Origin: Syntrophomonas_A sp050258735
GTDB lineage: Bacteria; Bacillota; Syntrophomonadia; Syntrophomonadales; Syntrophomonadaceae
Direction: 5' to 3'
Length of the DNA stretch: 14,175 nt
Assembly (NCBI GenBank): GCA_050258735.1
Contig: JBLMZJ010000022.1
Location: 1 to 14,175, forward strand
In this document: piece by piece, positions 6,633 to 13,888 of the stretch
How positions within the stretch are numbered: position 1 is the first letter of the stretch
Layout of the letters: each line of letters opens with the position of its first letter
Notes under the pieces: model-generated
Told to the model about the DNA's origin: nothing
What the model saw: only the letters and a program-made list of their open reading frames with translations
Databases searched by the model: none
Made by a program: the position numbers and the translations under genes

Positions 6633-8132
6633 CTAGGTTTGATTGAATCTGACGGTAAATCTGGTCCCGGAGTTATCGGTATCGACCTGAATAAATGCCT
6701 GGTGCCGTACGGCGATACTGTAGCAGACCGCCAACCCCAAACCTGTACCTGACTCTTTGGTGGTGAAGAAAGGTGTAAATATGTTGGGTAAAACAGCGTT
6801 ACTAATACCAGTTCCTTCATCCTCAACAATAAGCAAGACGTCACCATTATCATCCAAAGCTGTGTGCAGGTGTATTGTTGTACCCTTTTCCATCGCATCC
6901 AAACCATTGAAAATAAGATTCAGAATCAACTGCCGTATCTCGTTTCCATCCAGCATAATATCCGGTATATCGTTTAAAGAAATGTCCAAATACTTTTCCT
7001 GATTCAGGGAGTCAGCCCTGATCAGAGGCGAGATTGCGATAATAATATCATTGAGATTATTTCGCCGTAAATCTATCCTTTTATTCTTTGCCAGGGAAAG
7101 AAACTCCGTAATAATCTGATTGGCCCGATCTAGTTCCTCTATCATGATTCCGAAGAATTCCTGGTAATCCTCCATGACTTCTATATCGCTAAAATATTGG
7201 AGAAAGCCTCTCACGCTGGTCAGCGGATTACGTATCTCATGTCCTATGGTGGCAGCGATCTCCCCTATTATGTTCATCTGATCTATACGCGCCATCTCTC
7301 TCGAAAGACGCTTCTGTTCGGTCATATCCGTGAAAATGCTGATCATACAGTCTTCTCTATTCAATTTGATCAGTTCAGAGGATACCAGTCCTTCCATTAA
7401 CTGTCCCTGCTTGGTTCGCAGCATTATCTCAAGGTTACGGACCGAGCTATTTTTTCTTATCGCATCGACTAACTTGATACGTTCATCGCTATCAGCCCAT
7501 ATCCTCAGTTCACTGACAGTTTTGCCGAGCGCCTCCTCTCTGGAATATCCGGTCAGAACAGAAAACTGCTCATTAACTTCAATATAGCGGCCTTCATCCA
7601 GTGATGAAATAGCCATGAGATTTGGGCTGGCAGCAAAAGCCTTGGCTAGTTTGTCTTCTGATGCCCGAAGCGCCTGCTGGGCTTCCCTGGACTGGGTCAC
7701 ATCTATAACTATCCCCATAACTGCGTGTTTTTGTTGGTATAGTATACGATCTGCGGAAAGATAACCCCAGATATATCCTCCCTTTTTATTAAGTATCCTC
7801 AGTTCATACGAGGGTATGGCGATGCCATCCAGCCTTTCATCGAAGTGCATTCTTACCATTTCCCTGTCATCCGGATGGATAAAACCCCATGCTTTCGTGG
7901 CCATAATTTCCTGACGATCGAAGCCGGTTATTTCAGTAAACGCTTTATTTACCCATATAAAATAATCATCCTGCAGGATATAAATAAGGGCAGGAGCTCT
8001 TTCCGATAACTCCAAAACATGCATAATATTATCATTCAGCCTTCTGCGGTATTGGCGCCTGTCCAAAGGCTTGATTACTTCCAGCTCTCTGAATACGTCA
8101 TAATATTCATTTGAATACTGTGAACTTTTCAA
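6633..8132 (-). CDS. Soluble PAS-PAS sensor histidine kinase (sporulation-kinase-like)
   Basis: The 499-residue protein has no membrane segment. PAS domains occupy about 41-146 and 161-271. The first contains FIHPDDR and ends in IDVTQSREAQ, the second ends in FTDMTEQKRL. A HisKA dimerisation domain carries the phosphorylated histidine H298 in GHEIRNPL, and a HATPase domain follows with the N box (N405, N409), DEGTGIS at 438-444 and GTGLGLA at 462-468. It should sense a cytoplasmic signal and autophosphorylate. No response regulator is adjacent, and domain order and core motifs resemble KinA-type kinases that feed the Spo0F/Spo0A relay; that partner is inference. TTTGGAGG lies 5 bases before the TTG at 8132. 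Another in-frame TTG at 8144 overlaps this ribosome site and is rejected. A terminator follows, so it is probably a single-gene unit. Confidence 0.92.
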   Translation of the reverse strand: MKSSQYSNEYYDVFRELEVIKPLDRRQYRRRLNDNIMHVLELSERAPALIYILQDDYFIWVNKAFTEITGFDRQEIMATKAWGFIHPDDREMVRMHFDERLDGIAIPSYELRILNKKGGYIWGYLSADRILYQQKHAVMGIVIDVTQSREAQQALRASEDKLAKAFAASPNLMAISSLDEGRYIEVNEQFSVLTGYSREEALGKTVSELRIWADSDERIKLVDAIRKNSSVRNLEIMLRTKQGQLMEGLVSSELIKLNREDCMISIFTDMTEQKRLSREMARIDQMNIIGEIAATIGHEIRNPLTSVRGFLQYFSDIEVMEDYQEFFGIMIEELDRANQIITEFLSLAKNKRIDLRRNNLNDIIIAISPLIRADSLNQEKYLDISLNDIPDIMLDGNEIRQLILNLIFNGLDAMEKGTTIHLHTALDDNGDVLLIVEDEGTGISNAVLPNIFTPFFTTKESGTGLGLAVCYSIAVRHQAFIQVDTDNSGTRFTVRFNQT

Positions 8133-8162
8133 GACAACCTCCAAAAACGAAATTATATCTGA

Positions 8163-8196
8163 AAATTATAATAGGGGCAGCATAGATCTACCCCTA
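8163..8196 (-). terminator. Possible terminator after pssA
   Basis: A 9-bp stem with one G-T pair (arms 8188-8196 and 8172-8180, TAGGGGTAG with CTGCCCCTA on the minus strand) has a 7-base loop. The tail is TTATAATTTTC, interrupted but T-rich. It lies about 30 bases after the pssA stop. The same tail contains TATAAT sequences that could serve the downstream kinase gene, so its role is not certain. Confidence 0.5.
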
Positions 8197-8227
8197 CCGT
8201 CATACATTATCGATTCAAATCTGTAAT

Positions 8228-8743
8228 CTAAATCTTTTTTAACCTTAATTTGCTTATCATCAGGAATGATAACAAAACCATACCTATCATGATTATAGTC
8301 TGGTCGATACGTCCGGCCAGCAATGAAAGTACTGCCATCAGCAATCCTGCTATGGTTATGGGGACTCCCATAAAGTACTTGTCATCCCTTAGCACATTAA
8401 ACCTTGCCAGCCTGAAACAGCCACAGGCTATATAGAAGACCGTAAGTATCAGGCTCTCATAGCCCGAGCGATAGCTAAGCACCTGAGCGTAAAGCAATAC
8501 TGCCGGTGCTACCCCAAAGGATACCAGATCGCACAATGAATCCAGTTCACGACCAAGTTCAGATGTAGCATCAAATCTTCGGGCAATCCTACCATCCATT
8601 CCGTCCATCATTACTGCCAGCAAAATGAATATCGCAGCATAACGATAACTCTGATTCACCGTATATAATATCGACATAGAACCGAAAATTATGTTGATCA
8701 GGGTTACGACATTAGCACATCTTTTAGTTATCAAATCGGCCAA
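8228..8743 (-). CDS. pssA: CDP-diacylglycerol-serine O-phosphatidyltransferase
   Basis: The membrane enzyme joins serine to CDP-diacylglycerol to make phosphatidylserine. The full CDP-alcohol phosphotransferase signature is present: D47xxD50G51xxA54R55, then eight residues, G64xxxD68xxxD72. Several hydrophobic helices surround it (about 12-29, 34-48, 78-90, 97-110, 127-143, 147-163). The length, 171 residues, is typical of the Bacillus-type (class II) enzyme. The start is the TTG at 8743, inside the end of psd, with AGGAGA 8 bases upstream; the two genes overlap by 20 bases in different frames, so translation is probably coupled. Serine as the alcohol is inferred from sequence character (NVVTLINIIFG opening, GVAPAVLLY) and above all from the decarboxylase partner next to it. 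Confidence 0.92.
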   Translation of the reverse strand: MADLITKRCANVVTLINIIFGSMSILYTVNQSYRYAAIFILLAVMMDGMDGRIARRFDATSELGRELDSLCDLVSFGVAPAVLLYAQVLSYRSGYESLILTVFYIACGCFRLARFNVLRDDKYFMGVPITIAGLLMAVLSLLAGRIDQTIIMIGMVLLSFLMISKLRLKKI

Positions 8744-9365
8744 TTACTGTCTCTCCTCCCCGGACCCGCTGACCAATATCGACTAGAACAGATGTATCTT
8801 TGGGTACGTAAATTTCAGTACAAGAACCAAATTTAATGAGTCCGAACCTTGAACCGGCTGACAATTCATCACCGGCCTTGGCCCAACAAACCAGTCTCCT
8901 GGCTACCAGGCCGGTGATCTGTACAACCATCAGACGGCCATAAGCTGAAGTGAGAGCCAGGTAGTTTCGGACATTTGTGTCAGCAGCCCCGGCTTTATAG
9001 GCTGGAAGAAATGAAAATCCTTCACGCGATGTCCAATCGACCCTGGATTTGATCGGAGCTCGATTTATATGCACGTTAAATAAGCTGAGGAATATGCTGA
9101 TTTTAATCGCTTCCGCTTCCAGGTGTCTTCCTTCGCTGACGTTTTCTATTGAAAGCACTTTACCATCCGCAGGAGCCAATATTGCAAGTTCATCGTTCAC
9201 GGGATGCCTCTCCGGGTTTCTAAAGAAAAAAGCTATAAATATGCAAATCACCAATGTAATAACAGCTGCTATTTCATAAGACAAGTAGTATGCTACCGCT
9301 GATAGAACCAGAAAGAACAGGATATAACCCCAACCCTCACGGGCTATAAAATGATGATGCGACAT
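8724..9365 (-). CDS. psd: Phosphatidylserine decarboxylase proenzyme (archaetidylserine/Psd-A type)
   Basis: The enzyme decarboxylates phosphatidylserine to phosphatidylethanolamine using a pyruvoyl group made by self-cleavage. Of 213 residues, about 12-48 form two hydrophobic helices. Conserved motifs follow: APADG (64-68), IFLSLFNVHINRAP (91-104), and the processing site IKFGSC (177-182), where cleavage between G180 and S181 would leave an N-terminal pyruvoyl on the short alpha chain of about 33 residues. The short form is the Psd-A subfamily, smaller than the E. coli enzyme. GAGGAG lies about 8 bases before the ATG at 9365. The start of pssA overlaps its end, giving psd-pssA order. Transcription probably begins at the candidate promoter 9516-9543, about 145 bases upstream, leaving a structured leader. 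Confidence 0.93.
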   Translation of the reverse strand: MSHHHFIAREGWGYILFFLVLSAVAYYLSYEIAAVITLVICIFIAFFFRNPERHPVNDELAILAPADGKVLSIENVSEGRHLEAEAIKISIFLSLFNVHINRAPIKSRVDWTSREGFSFLPAYKAGAADTNVRNYLALTSAYGRLMVVQITGLVARRLVCWAKAGDELSAGSRFGLIKFGSCTEIYVPKDTSVLVDIGQRVRGGETVIGRFDN

Positions 9366-9444
9366 GAGTCAGCTCCTCTTATATTACAATTAGTAGTATT
9401 TTAACTGCATAACCTGCTAAGATATAACCTCTCAAATACCTGGG

Positions 9445-9498
9445 CTAATTGCCCGATATAAGGTTTTGATCGATCTGCAGTGCCTCCCCGGGAGTCAT
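9445..9498 (-). CDS. Possible 17-residue leader peptide ahead of psd
   Basis: An ATG at 9498 is preceded by AGGAGG with 9 bases between, an excellent ribosome site, and opens a frame MTPGEALQIDQNLISGN that stops at 9445, about 80 bases before psd. The stop lies within the GGGC/GCCC hairpin, an arrangement seen in attenuation leaders, although no run of regulatory codons is present. The ribosome site would be at the very 5' end of the transcript if the promoter at 9516-9543 is right, which weakens the case. It could also be a remnant of a longer gene. Confidence 0.3.
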   Translation of the reverse strand: MTPGEALQIDQNLISGN

Positions 9499-9515
9499 CG
9501 AACTATGCCTCCTAG

Positions 9516-9543
9516 ACTATAATATTACTTAATTGGACATCAA
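9516..9543 (-). promoter_or_regulatory. Candidate promoter for psd-pssA
   Basis: On the minus strand TTGATG (9538-9543) and TATAGT (9516-9521) are 16 bases apart, 4/6 and 5/6 matches to the sigma-A consensus. Start of transcription would be near 9509, giving a leader of about 145 bases before psd. The alternative is read-through from the radical SAM gene, which has no obvious terminator. Confidence 0.45.
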
Positions 9544-9714
9544 TCCAGCTAAATGTTTATTAAACGACAAGTTCCCGGAGAAAACAACTGGTTTTTAGTC
9601 GGTCAATGATGCTCGAAATTGTTTATAACGCCTTGTTTACATTCACCAACTGCCGTATATTTCTTTACTTTATTAATTAAACAACTGCTTAAAGATCTCT
9701 AAAAATCTCAGTAA

Positions 9715-11469
9715 TTAAATCCGATCAATGCATTTTTCGTCAATAAATATTACCCTGTCAGCCTTCCGTTGATTGATCGGGTAAACAAACAATATTGTTA
9801 TATTTTCATTATTCTGTTTTATTATATTGGTTGGGTCCAGGCTGAATAATTCCAACTGTACCCTCTTACTGAGATCATACTTGCTCAGATTTGACCATTC
9901 AGGCAGGATTTGATTGACAAAATCACGATTGCGTAACAGTGTATATAGTTTTTCTCGGGTCCTTTCCGCCGCTATACATCCCTGTAACTTCTTTGGTAAT
10001 GGATTGTGCCGGTTATTCAGTACAAAATCATATTTAAGATATTCATTAATTATTCCCTTATGTTCAGGCTGTTTTTCTTCAATAAAAGCCATCAAAATGT
10101 TATATTCATCCGACCTGTTATGCCCTTGCATGAACCAGTCTTGTTTTTCGCAAAAATAAGCAAAATCTTCGAAGAAATCAAATGGTTTCTCATCGTATAC
10201 GATATCTGTAATGTAGCGGATAGAGTTTTTGAACGCCCCGGAATTATAATAACGATCCAGCAATCTTTCTACATATGATAGCTGAATAAATTCATGATAT
10301 TCCATAAAGTCCGAACTCAATACTTGATATGGCGGGAGTTCCTGATAAATATATCCATAGTGATCGGCCTCTTTCCTGATCGACGATCCTTTTAGCATCT
10401 TGAGAAAACCCAATTGAATAATATCAGGATACAGTTTGTATACTTGGTTGAAAGATTTTTTGAAATCAATGTACCTCTCCCAGGGCAGACCGGCGATCAG
10501 ATCAATATGAAGGTGTATATTCCCCCTTTCGGCCAATTGGCTTACATTGCTCATAAAACGCTGCATATCACACCTTCGGTTGACTGCCTCCAGCGCCGGC
10601 AAATATGTGGATTGGATACCTATCTCAAAGGAAAAGGTTTCAGCAGGTACCTCAAGAAGAAAACTCATGAATTCATCACTTATCAGATCAGCGCAAACTT
10701 CGAAATGAAATTTGGTAGATATATTGTTATCAACAATAAATTCTATTATCTCACGTGCTCGTTTCTCATGGCAATTGAAGGTACGATCGACGAATTTGAC
10801 TGTCCCTGCCCCGCTTTCCATTACTAAACGCAAATCATTCTTGACTCGGTCCATAGAAAAGGTTCGTACACCGTCAAAGGTTGAGGAAAGACAATACGAA
10901 CAATTAAACGGGCAGCCTCTGGAGCTTTCATAGTAAAGCAAACGATCATGGTATTCTGACATGTCACTGTCAAAGGCTGAAGGAATAGTGTCGAGATCCT
11001 TTATCAACTCCCGGTCTGGATTATTATAGACAATAGAGTCCTCGCGGTAGCTGATACCGTCTATATCAGCCAGAGAACGACCCTGAGCTATGTGTTCCAA
11101 CACCTGCTTCAGTGATATTTCCCCTTCTCCTCTTATGATTATTCCGATATTATCAAAGCGTTCAAGAAGACTGGAAGCATCAAACGATACTTCTGGTCCG
11201 CCCAAAATAAATATACAATCTGGAATCAGGGGCTTAAGGTCGCGGCAGAGTGCAAGAATGGGTTCTATATTCCATATGTAACAGGAGAAAGAAAGTACAT
11301 CAGGCTGGGATAAATAGAGGCGGGTACGGATATCATCCAGAGGCTGGTTAATGGTGAATTCCATGGTTTCTATTCGCCAGGACGGACCCCAGCAATAACG
11401 CTCAAGATACCTAAGGGCAAGTGAAGGATGTATATACTTGGCATTCAGGGTACAGAGAACTGCTTTCAT
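9715..11469 (-). CDS. B12-binding-type radical SAM protein with DUF4080-like C-terminus
   Basis: The 584-residue protein begins with a Rossmann-like cobalamin-binding-type domain (about 1-130, with SFSCYIWNIEP at 60-70, GGPEV at 90-94 and RGEGE at 113-117). A radical SAM core follows, with the 4Fe-4S cysteines C186, C190 and C193 in SSRGCPFNCSYC. A long C-terminal region (about 380-560) rich in aromatic residues resembles the DUF4080 extension. The classic DxHxxG cobalamin-ligand motif is not seen, which is common in this group. Members are thought to do radical methylation or tailoring, but this clade has no known reaction. The start has ACAGGTGAT just before the ATG at 11469. It lies 13 bases behind murB and so is probably co-transcribed with it. 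Confidence 0.88.
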   Translation of the reverse strand: MKAVLCTLNAKYIHPSLALRYLERYCWGPSWRIETMEFTINQPLDDIRTRLYLSQPDVLSFSCYIWNIEPILALCRDLKPLIPDCIFILGGPEVSFDASSLLERFDNIGIIIRGEGEISLKQVLEHIAQGRSLADIDGISYREDSIVYNNPDRELIKDLDTIPSAFDSDMSEYHDRLLYYESSRGCPFNCSYCLSSTFDGVRTFSMDRVKNDLRLVMESGAGTVKFVDRTFNCHEKRAREIIEFIVDNNISTKFHFEVCADLISDEFMSFLLEVPAETFSFEIGIQSTYLPALEAVNRRCDMQRFMSNVSQLAERGNIHLHIDLIAGLPWERYIDFKKSFNQVYKLYPDIIQLGFLKMLKGSSIRKEADHYGYIYQELPPYQVLSSDFMEYHEFIQLSYVERLLDRYYNSGAFKNSIRYITDIVYDEKPFDFFEDFAYFCEKQDWFMQGHNRSDEYNILMAFIEEKQPEHKGIINEYLKYDFVLNNRHNPLPKKLQGCIAAERTREKLYTLLRNRDFVNQILPEWSNLSKYDLSKRVQLELFSLDPTNIIKQNNENITILFVYPINQRKADRVIFIDEKCIDRI

Positions 11470-11482
11470 ATATCACCTGTAT

Positions 11483-12382
11483 CTATTCTTCGCCTACGAT
11501 CCTGATTTCTGTCTGTAATTCGACGCCATATTCCTCTCTGGCCCGACGCTGTATCTCTTCAATGAGGGCAATGACATCGGCAGCGGTCGCTTTTCCGGTA
11601 TTGACTATGAAGCCGGCATGCTTTTTGGATACCTTGGCTCCACCTATGCGATAACCCTTAAGACCCAATTTTTCCACCATGGGGCCGACATAGTAACCTT
11701 CGGGCCTCCGGAATACGCTTCCTGCACTGGGCTTATCCAACGGCTGCTTACTGGCTCTGGAATCGGCTAATTCCTGCATCCTCGCTCTGATCAGTTCGTT
11801 TTTGCTGCGGTTTAAAGATAAACGTGCTGATACTACGGTCATTCCATTCTTCTGAAAAATACTATGGCGATAACCCATATCCATATCTTCCGGTTTAAAA
11901 GATATTATCTCCCCATCGGAGCTGACAGCATCGGCCTCAAGCAGGATCTCCCTCATTTCATGATCATAGGCGCCGGCATTCATTACTACCGCCCCACCCA
12001 AGGTGCCGGGTATTCCTTCGGCAAATTCAATGCCGGTCAGTTCATGATCCGCAGCGATTCTGGCCAGATTAGCCAGCAGGATCCCGGCCTGTGCGAAGAT
12101 AACGTTTCCTTCTATCATATATTTACTGAAACGGTCAGCTATTCTTATTCCGACGCCTCGAATGCCCTTGTCCCTTACCAGCAGGTTGCTGGCCGCTCCA
12201 AAGACCAGGAAAGGTACGTCTTTACTCCGACACCATAACAGCACCTGCCTCAGTTGTTCGGTATCGACAGGTTCTACCAGCACATCGATAGGACCGCCGA
12301 TCTTAAATGTGGTATATTCACTCATCAACTGGTCATATTTAATTGCCTCGGGCCTTACGATAGCCGCTAGCTCAGAAAACAT
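11483..12382 (-). CDS. murB: UDP-N-acetylenolpyruvoylglucosamine reductase
   Basis: MurB is the FAD enzyme that reduces the enolpyruvyl group with NADPH to give UDP-N-acetylmuramate for peptidoglycan. The 299-residue sequence shows the FAD-binding motifs YTTFKIGG (23-30) and GAASNLLVRD (62-71), then EGIPGTLGGAVVMNAGAY (122-139). The catalytic residues are R172 in YRHS, S222 in SAGSVFRRP and E292 in LQTEIRIVG. Length and order match type IIb enzymes of Firmicutes. AGGAG lies 8 bases before the ATG at 12382. The gene sits 69 bases after larA and 13 bases before the radical SAM gene on the same strand. It is not in the usual cell-wall cluster with murC, murG or ftsQ, as often happens in Clostridia. 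Confidence 0.96.
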   Translation of the reverse strand: MFSELAAIVRPEAIKYDQLMSEYTTFKIGGPIDVLVEPVDTEQLRQVLLWCRSKDVPFLVFGAASNLLVRDKGIRGVGIRIADRFSKYMIEGNVIFAQAGILLANLARIAADHELTGIEFAEGIPGTLGGAVVMNAGAYDHEMREILLEADAVSSDGEIISFKPEDMDMGYRHSIFQKNGMTVVSARLSLNRSKNELIRARMQELADSRASKQPLDKPSAGSVFRRPEGYYVGPMVEKLGLKGYRIGGAKVSKKHAGFIVNTGKATAADVIALIEEIQRRAREEYGVELQTEIRIVGEE

Positions 12383-12451
12383 TCTCTATCTCCTGTAATT
12401 TGCTTCTTTCATTTATTCTATGGCATATTAAGGGGGATTATAACCGGGCGG

Positions 12452-13711
12452 CTACTCCTTTGCCCTAACAGCGATTTTCGATGCCTCCGGCATGAGCCAC
12501 ACCCGGGCTCCATTTCCGTACTGTGCCAGCAATTTATCTATGGTATCCTGAAGGTTACCTACCGGCTCTAAAAACATATTCTGGACAGCCTCGTCCGACA
12601 GTTTACTGTAGATCATCACCCTGCAATTTTTAAGAGTACGACAGATGGCATAGGCCTTATGCCCGCCAAGTTCGAATTTCTCATGAAAACGCCGCTCTAT
12701 ATCCTCCGGGCAATCAGCATTTGCTATCCATTCAGCAAAGGTCTCTTCCCCCAGTCCTTCGCCACACTCAGCAATAAGCAAAACAGTTCCCCCGTTTTTC
12801 ACGGCAAGGGCGGCTGCATCAAGAGCCTTTTGCGACTGGTACATATTGATATCCTTGGGGAATCCGCCGCAGCCAGCGATAACTATTTCAGCCTTCTGTT
12901 CTATGGGGAAAACATCAAGTTCCTCGCAGTGCAATACACCAGCCATCCAGGCCTGCTCCAGATCTCCTGCGGTTGCATAAACGATACGGTCCTTACTGGT
13001 GGTAACGACATTCAGAATAAAATCGACTCCGGCCATCCTGGCGGCCTGCAGCATTATGTCATTGACCGGGTTGTCGTGATAGTTGCCCAGACAGGCACGA
13101 GGGTCGGACATCATCCGGTGGTTGGCCTCGATAAGTGAACGGGCAGCCACCCCGGGAAGAATGGATTTTCGTCCTCCGGAAAAGCCGGCAAAGTAATGCA
13201 ATCCTATCAGACCGGTAGTTATCAATAGATCGGCCTCGGCTACCTTGCGATTGATTATCAGCTCCATACCGTTAGCAAGATGTCCTAATGATAATAAATC
13301 TGCATCACAATCATGGTTGGAAACTTTATAGTTACGGCATATTTCTTCGCCAAATATATTATTGTTTTCTTCAGCGGTATGCGGCCGGTGGATGCCCAGG
13401 GCCACCACTAGCTCTATATTGGATCGTTCGATCCCGGCCGCTTCGACTTCCGACAGGAGAGGCGGCAGCATATCACGATAGGGAGTAGGCCTGGTAATAT
13501 CATTAACAACAATGACTGCATTTCGGGCTTGCATATTCCTTATGATCTCCCCCAACACTGGCGTTCCGATAGGCTGAGCCAGGGCCTGGCTTATCAATTC
13601 CCCATTGCTCATGGTCTGGTCACTCCCTTTGACCTCGAGGATGCCCAAGAGATTTTTATCGGGGACCTGGAATTCGACATATTCCCTGCCGCGGGCAAAT
13701 CGGGTTTTCAT
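12452..13711 (-). CDS. larA: LarA-family nickel-dependent 2-hydroxyacid racemase
   Basis: The 419-residue protein matches lactate racemase LarA, which uses a nickel-pincer nucleotide covalently held by a lysine. Residues equivalent to the Lactobacillus plantarum active site are all present: H108 in ALGIHRPH, H172 in LIGLHYFAGFSGGRK, the cofactor lysine K182, H198 in EANHRMM, and the DITRP segment at 71-75. The nickel and pincer chemistry therefore seems intact. Homologues with other substrates such as malate or longer hydroxyacids are common, so lactate itself is not certain. The accessory genes larB, larC and larE are not in the window. AGGAGAG lies 9 bases before the ATG at 13711. The gene is divergent from an FAD-linked hydroxyacid oxidase and appears to lead a larA-murB-radical SAM run. 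Confidence 0.92.
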   Translation of the reverse strand: MKTRFARGREYVEFQVPDKNLLGILEVKGSDQTMSNGELISQALAQPIGTPVLGEIIRNMQARNAVIVVNDITRPTPYRDMLPPLLSEVEAAGIERSNIELVVALGIHRPHTAEENNNIFGEEICRNYKVSNHDCDADLLSLGHLANGMELIINRKVAEADLLITTGLIGLHYFAGFSGGRKSILPGVAARSLIEANHRMMSDPRACLGNYHDNPVNDIMLQAARMAGVDFILNVVTTSKDRIVYATAGDLEQAWMAGVLHCEELDVFPIEQKAEIVIAGCGGFPKDINMYQSQKALDAAALAVKNGGTVLLIAECGEGLGEETFAEWIANADCPEDIERRFHEKFELGGHKAYAICRTLKNCRVMIYSKLSDEAVQNMFLEPVGNLQDTIDKLLAQYGNGARVWLMPEASKIAVRAKE

Positions 13712-13729
13712 AGCTAATCTCTCCTAAAT

Positions 13730-13764
13730 CTGTGAATGACGTTTAAATTATACCGTATTCACAG
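13730..13764. repeat. Inverted repeat CTGTGAAT-N19-ATTCACAG in the larA control region
   Basis: Two perfect 8-base arms (13730-13737 and 13757-13764) flank a 19-base spacer that contains the larA -10 box. The half-site core TGTGA...TCACA is that of Crp/Fnr-family sites, but the spacing is far too wide for one dimer (which takes 6 bases), so it would need two bound dimers, another regulator, or an RNA hairpin at the 5' end. It begins 19 bases upstream of the larA start codon. Confidence 0.5.
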
Positions 13765-13775
13765 CAGTTTTATAA
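13747..13775 (-). promoter_or_regulatory. larA: Candidate larA promoter
   Basis: A perfect minus-strand TATAAT lies at 13747-13752. Seventeen bases upstream is only TTATAA (13770-13775), a poor -35 (3/6), as expected for an activator-dependent promoter. Transcription would begin near 13740, within the inverted repeat, leaving a leader of about 30 bases. Confidence 0.5.
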
Positions 13776-13793
13776 TCCCCTGACCGGGCTTTA

Positions 13794-13802
13794 TGTTATA
13801 AT
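13794..13802 (+). promoter_or_regulatory. Extended -10 promoter for the FAD-linked oxidase
   Basis: TGTTATAAT (TG at 13794-13795, one base, TATAAT at 13797-13802) is a perfect extended -10 element on the plus strand, with no good -35. Start of transcription would be near 13809, leaving a leader of about 80 bases that contains the palindrome ATGTAATACAT (13837-13847). Confidence 0.5.
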
Positions 13803-13836
13803 AGGCAGGTATTTAGAGCTTATAAATCGACATTTT

Positions 13837-13847
13837 ATGTAATACAT
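13837..13847. repeat. Palindrome ATGTAATACAT in the oxidase leader
   Basis: A perfect 11-base palindrome, overlapped by a wider TTTATG (13834-13839) and CATAAA (13849-13854) pair, lies between the extended -10 box and the start codon. It could be an operator for a repressor. AT-richness makes chance possible. Confidence 0.35.
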
Positions 13848-13888
13848 TCATAAATCTAAGAATATGGAGCTTGCGAGGAGGAGATGGG

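Larger units (their letters stand above)
9366..9714. other. Gene-free stretch upstream of psd
   Basis: No convincing full gene is visible on either strand over 349 bases. The part nearest psd (9366-9515) looks like a transcribed leader. It contains GGGC-TAATT-GCCC (9442-9454) inside weaker arms AACCT (9426-9430) and AGGTT (9461-9465), a CCCCGGG-containing segment near 9486-9492, and a possible 17-codon ORF. The rest (9544-9714), behind the radical SAM gene, is AT-rich, with short open stretches lacking starts and no GC-rich terminator for that gene. Confidence 0.6.

Noticed and set aside
6605..6907. A 100-codon minus-strand frame overlapping the end of the histidine kinase gene
   Set aside because: It overlaps the HATPase region in another frame and has a composition unlike a normal protein. 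The kinase motifs in the other frame are unambiguous.
9404..9502. A 33-codon open stretch (minus) with protein-like composition ahead of psd
   Set aside because: It lacks a start codon in its own frame and begins right after a stop. It is kept only as part of the leader observation.
9586..9690. A short minus-strand open stretch of about 30 codons ending near 9606, resembling a protein tail
   Set aside because: There is no start codon, no ribosome site and no recognisable family. AT-rich intergenic DNA can give this by chance.
10414..10827. A 137-codon plus-strand frame opposite the radical SAM gene
   Set aside because: It mirrors coding sequence with clear radical SAM motifs on the other strand, so it is a shadow frame.
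11864..12238. A 124-codon plus-strand frame opposite murB
   Set aside because: It is antisense to conserved MurB motifs and has no independent support.
12659..13138. A 159-codon plus-strand frame opposite larA
   Set aside because: It is antisense to a well-conserved LarA coding region, has no good ribosome site and no recognisable domain.
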